64,000 nt of DNA from Clostridia bacterium (GTDB lineage: Bacteria; Bacillota; Clostridia; Christensenellales; Borkfalkiaceae): positions 1 through 64,000 of the forward strand of contig WSNM01000003.1 in assembly GCA_013316055.1 (NCBI GenBank), in the 5' to 3' direction. Below the pieces are notes generated by a model that had not been told where the DNA came from, searched no databases, and saw only the letters and a list, made by a program, of their open reading frames with translations. Below, one piece after another: positions 60,817 through 64,000 of the stretch; position 1 is the first letter of the stretch; every line of letters begins with the position of its first letter. The position numbers and the translations under genes are program-made.

Positions 60817-61860
60817 TTACTCCTTTTTATCGTTCAATCTGCTTGCACGCAGCTGCCCGCACGCGCCGCCTATATCCGCGCCGATTTGGCGGCGGAGGGT
60901 TGCGGAAAGCCCGCCCTTTTCCAAAAGTCCCAAAAAGCGGTAAGCCTGCTTTTCGGTTATTGTGTTTAAATCGCGCTCCTTGACCTCGTTAAGTCTTATG
61001 AGATTTACGTGGCAAGGTCTGCCCTTTAAAAGTGAAATAAGCCCGTCCGCGTGTTCGTTTCCGCAGTTTTCGCCCGCGATAAGCGAGTATTCGAAAATGT
61101 AGCGCCTGCCCGTCTTTTCAAAATAGTAATCGCAAGCCTTTAAAATTTCGGCAATCGAATACTTTTTTGCAACCGGCATAGTGCGGGCGCGCCCCTCGTC
61201 CGTGGTCTGGTGCAGAGAAATCGTAAGGTTCAGCGGAATATTCTCGTCCGCAAGCGAATAAATTTTGGGCACGAGTCCGCAGGTGGAAAGCGAAATATTT
61301 CTTGCGGAAATATTTATACCACCCTCGGCGGTCACGTTCCGCAAAAATTTAATAACGTTATCGTAATTATCCAACGGCTCGCCGCTGCCCATTAAAACGA
61401 GGTTGGTGACGGCGCGTTTTTCGGCGGTGCCGCCGTGAAGCGAATTAACCGCAAGCACCTGAGCAAGAATTTCACCCGCGGTAAGGTTGCGGACAAGCCC
61501 GCCGAGGGTGCTGGCGCAGAATTTACAGCCCATACGACAGCCGACCTGCGTGGATACGCACTGCGTATTGCCGTATTTATAGCGCATAAAAACGCCCTCT
61601 ATTATATTTCCGTCGGCAAGCCGAAACAGATACTTTTCCGTTCCGTCGGCTGATACAAGCGTTTCGATTATTCTAATGGGCTCGTCCTCGTACTCTTCGA
61701 GGAGCCTTTGGCGGAGTGCGGAGGGCAGATTAATCTGCGAAATTTTTTTGCCGCGCATAAGTCCGTCATAGGCTTGCCTGACGCGGAATTTTTTTTCGCC
61801 GAGGGATAATATTAAGCTTTCAAGCTCGCCGTAAGCGAGGTCCTGCAAAATTTTTTTCAT
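60817..61860 (-). CDS. rlmN: 23S rRNA/tRNA adenine-C2 methyltransferase RlmN
   Basis: 347 aa. Radical SAM cluster CRMGCKFCAST, GSGEPLDNYDNV, and the methyl-accepting Cys in STCGLVPKI. Methylates A2503 of 23S rRNA and A37 of some tRNAs. Overlaps rsmB by 4 bp. The phosphatase-kinase-rsgA genes that usually separate rlmN from rpe in Bacillota are absent. Confidence 0.97.
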   Translation of the reverse strand: MKKILQDLAYGELESLILSLGEKKFRVRQAYDGLMRGKKISQINLPSALRQRLLEEYEDEPIRIIETLVSADGTEKYLFRLADGNIIEGVFMRYKYGNTQCVSTQVGCRMGCKFCASTLGGLVRNLTAGEILAQVLAVNSLHGGTAEKRAVTNLVLMGSGEPLDNYDNVIKFLRNVTAEGGINISARNISLSTCGLVPKIYSLADENIPLNLTISLHQTTDEGRARTMPVAKKYSIAEILKACDYYFEKTGRRYIFEYSLIAGENCGNEHADGLISLLKGRPCHVNLIRLNEVKERDLNTITEKQAYRFLGLLEKGGLSATLRRQIGADIGGACGQLRASRLNDKKE

Positions 61861-63077
61861 TGTTTTATAAATGACGTCAAAAAGAACCCTGCGCCCAAGG
61901 ATATATGCGGCAAAAACTGCAAGCCGAACCTTGTTGTGCGGTGTTCTAATGGAGAAACGGGGATATTTAAGGCATATTCGGGGTGCAATTGTAAAAATTT
62001 GTAGACTATGCTGTCGTTTTCCTCCGGCAAAACCGAGCAGGTGGAATAGTACAGAGTACCGCCGCTTTTAACGTAGCGCGAGCAGTTTTCAAGTATTTTC
62101 AACTGAATGACGTTTAAGCTTTCGATATCGCTTTCCTTGCGGAAAAGCTTGATGTCGGGGTTTTCGTTAATAACTCCCGTGCCAGAGCAAGGCACGTCGC
62201 ACAAAACCGCGTCGAAGGCTTCCGCATAGTCGGGATTGTAAACGGCGCTGTCCGTCTGACGAGCGTGAACATTTGACGCGCCCATTCTCTGCGCGTATGA
62301 GTTTATCAGTTCAACGCGGTGCGCGTGAAGCTCGCAAGCGGTCACGCTTTTGAACTTTTTCGAAAGCAGAACGGACTTGCCGCCGGGGGCGGCGCAAGCG
62401 TCCAAAAGCGATTGCCCTGCGCATATTGCCGAACAAATGGCGACAGAGCCGACCGACTGAAAGGTATAATCGCCTTCAAAAAAGCCCTCGTCGCGCACGA
62501 AATTGCCGAATATATACACGTTTTCAAACGGCGTTTTTATGTGGGGCTTATCGAGGTATTTTTGCGCGCCGCGTTCGAAGCGGACGCATACCCCGCGGGA
62601 GGGCGCGGATAAAATTTCAGCCGCCTCTGCCTTGTAGCTGCGGCGCAGCTTTTTTGCAAGCCACAGCGGGGAACTGCATTCGATTGCAAGCCGTTCGTCT
62701 GACTGCTGAGGCAAAGCGGGAATTTTATAGGAGCGCAAAAACGCATTGACAAACCCGGCCGCGCCCTCTTTGCCGAGCTTTTTTGTAAGCTCTACCGCAA
62801 AATCAACCACCATATAGTCGTGCTTTTGCATAAATTCAAGCATGTACAGCGCGCATTTTATTATGATTTTTACCACGGTTTTGGGCGGCTTTTGGGTGTT
62901 TGCCCCTATAATATAGTCGAAATAAGCGTCTTTTTCCAGCACGCCGTAGCATATTTTTACGGTGCGCGCCTTGTTAAGCGGCTCTATTATCGTTTCCGCA
63001 AGGGCTTGCTTTAAATATTTGCCCCCGCAATATACCTTGGTTAAGACAAAATAGGGGTCGCAAAGGGGATTAGTCAA
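61857..63077 (-). CDS. rsmB: 16S rRNA m5C967 methyltransferase RsmB
   Basis: 406 aa. N-terminal NusB-like domain, then SAM domain with DACAAPGGKS, CDVPCSGTGVI (catalytic Cys) and YYSTCSVLPEEND (second Cys). Overlaps fmt by 8 bp. Confidence 0.96.
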   Translation of the reverse strand: MTNPLCDPYFVLTKVYCGGKYLKQALAETIIEPLNKARTVKICYGVLEKDAYFDYIIGANTQKPPKTVVKIIIKCALYMLEFMQKHDYMVVDFAVELTKKLGKEGAAGFVNAFLRSYKIPALPQQSDERLAIECSSPLWLAKKLRRSYKAEAAEILSAPSRGVCVRFERGAQKYLDKPHIKTPFENVYIFGNFVRDEGFFEGDYTFQSVGSVAICSAICAGQSLLDACAAPGGKSVLLSKKFKSVTACELHAHRVELINSYAQRMGASNVHARQTDSAVYNPDYAEAFDAVLCDVPCSGTGVINENPDIKLFRKESDIESLNVIQLKILENCSRYVKSGGTLYYSTCSVLPEENDSIVYKFLQLHPEYALNIPVSPLEHRTTRFGLQFLPHISLGAGFFLTSFIKQ

Positions 63078-63999
63078 GTATATCGCCCGCCTTTATTTTT
63101 CTGCCGTTTACAAAATCTGCGGCGCGCATACGCTTGCCGCCTGCGGGTTGTAATTCGGTTATAATTACCCCGCCCGTGCCGCACGCAACGGAAATGCCGC
63201 GCTTGTCCGCGGCAATTACCGTACCCGCCGCGCCGCTTACCCCAACGCAGGGCTCGGCATCGAAAATATTCAAGAGCGAGCCGTTGAAATAGCAAAAAGC
63301 CGCGGGAGCGGGGCTGAAAGCCTTGATTTTGCGCAAAACGGCTTCGTGCGGTTCGTTAAAATCTATTTTACAGTCGGACTTGTTGATTTTTTTGCAGAGG
63401 GTTGCCTTGCTTTCGTCCTGCATTAATAATTGGACGTTGCCTTTTTCGAGATAGCCGACCGCCTCCACCGCCGCCTCTGCCGAAAGCTGCGATAATTTTG
63501 CGAAAAGCCCGCCACTTGTAAGATTGCCTATTTCACACCGCTTTACAAGCAGAATGTCACCCGTGTCGAGGGTGAGCTCCGTCTTCATTACGGTGACGCC
63601 CGTATGCGTTTCGCCCGCGAGTATGCTTGATTGAACGGGCGACGCGCCGCGGAATTTGGGCAAAAGCGAGGCGTGAAGATTCCAGACGCCCTTGGGGAAA
63701 ATATTTAAAATTTGCTCGGTTAAAAGCTGGCCGTAGGCGCAGGTAAGCATTATGTCCGCGCCGAGCTCCTTTATTTCCGCAACGTGGTCGCGGATTTTTG
63801 CAAAGTCGAAAACGGGCAGACCGTGCTTTTGCGCGCAAAGCTTTACGGGCGTGGGCGTTAAAGCCTGCCTTCTGCCGACGGGCTTATCGGGCTGGGTTAT
63901 TACCGCAACCACGTTTTTGCCGCTTTCAATCAGTTTTTCCAGCGCGGGCACCGCGTACTGCGGCGAGCCCGCATAGATTATTTTTAATGGAGCCGCCAT
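63070..63999 (-). CDS. fmt: Methionyl-tRNA formyltransferase
   Basis: 309 aa. YAGSPQYAVPALEKLI start, ASLLPKFRGASPVQSSILAGE with the formyl-THF site, and a C-terminal OB-like domain. Formylates initiator Met-tRNA. The ATG is at 63999, one base from the window edge; family members usually start here, so it is probably complete, though def or priA upstream cannot be seen. Confidence 0.95.
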   Translation of the reverse strand: MAAPLKIIYAGSPQYAVPALEKLIESGKNVVAVITQPDKPVGRRQALTPTPVKLCAQKHGLPVFDFAKIRDHVAEIKELGADIMLTCAYGQLLTEQILNIFPKGVWNLHASLLPKFRGASPVQSSILAGETHTGVTVMKTELTLDTGDILLVKRCEIGNLTSGGLFAKLSQLSAEAAVEAVGYLEKGNVQLLMQDESKATLCKKINKSDCKIDFNEPHEAVLRKIKAFSPAPAAFCYFNGSLLNIFDAEPCVGVSGAAGTVIAADKRGISVACGTGGVIITELQPAGGKRMRAADFVNGRKIKAGDILD

Positions 64000-64000
64000 T

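Overview
The window looks like a chromosome piece from an uncultured, probably gut-dwelling Clostridia-type Bacillota. The grounds are near-consensus sigma-A promoters (TTGACA, 17 bp, TATAAT), AGGAGG ribosome sites, the rpmG-secE-nusG-rplK-rplA / rplJ-rplL block with an L10 leader, a fmt-rsmB-rlmN-rpe-thiN block, and many Bacillota-type families (DUF975, DUF1292, DUF3737, YitT, DtxR/MntR). The species is not identifiable from sequence alone.

134-11732: an integrated element of about 11.55 kb, bounded by a perfect 45-bp repeat that duplicates the 3' end of a tRNA-Gln(CTG). Its core gene order is (449-aa surface protein)-(735-aa signal/TM protein)-(84-aa two-TM protein)-(Zot/pI-type ATPase). 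This matches pIII-pVI-pI of filamentous phages, so I read it as an inovirus-like prophage of a Gram-positive host. It also carries an XRE repressor with four 19-bp operators, a tyrosine integrase with arm-type repeats, a double winged-helix replication protein with four 22-bp iterons, hairpin-rich intergenic DNA, and a convergent small-RNA/33-aa peptide locus that resembles a type I toxin-antitoxin system. I could not find a major coat protein gene.

11924-33304: a carbohydrate-use locus. A nine-gene minus-strand operon (30550 to 14489) encodes two large Ig-like surface lipoproteins, two tandem GH43 lipoproteins, a sugar-binding lipoprotein, two ABC permeases, an MsmK-like ATPase with a roughly 170-residue insertion, and an SGNH lipoprotein. 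Upstream are a GH27 alpha-galactosidase and a LacI regulator with three identical 12-bp operators. A CE12-like esterase lies on the other side, past a divergent YitT gene. Arabinan or pectin side chains are a plausible target (inference).

33642-50910: housekeeping and accessory genes: tRNA-Ser, glf, a lipase, a MalY/PatB lyase, DUF3737, tRNA-Val and tRNA-Ala, a rhomboid, a membrane-anchored HNH protein, a MerR switch, a double GNAT protein, ruvX-DUF1292, an SDR, DUF2207, MntR and DUF975.

50695-55462: the ribosomal/transcription cluster, flanked on both sides by divergent XRE/small-helical-protein pairs whose operators sit inside the promoter spacer. 55525-63999: a SecB-like protein, RNase G/E, a leucine-rich repeat protein, an M19 dipeptidase, and a thiN-rpe-rlmN-rsmB-fmt operon. 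Several genes (yitT, mntR, ruvX) appear to be transcribed without a leader.
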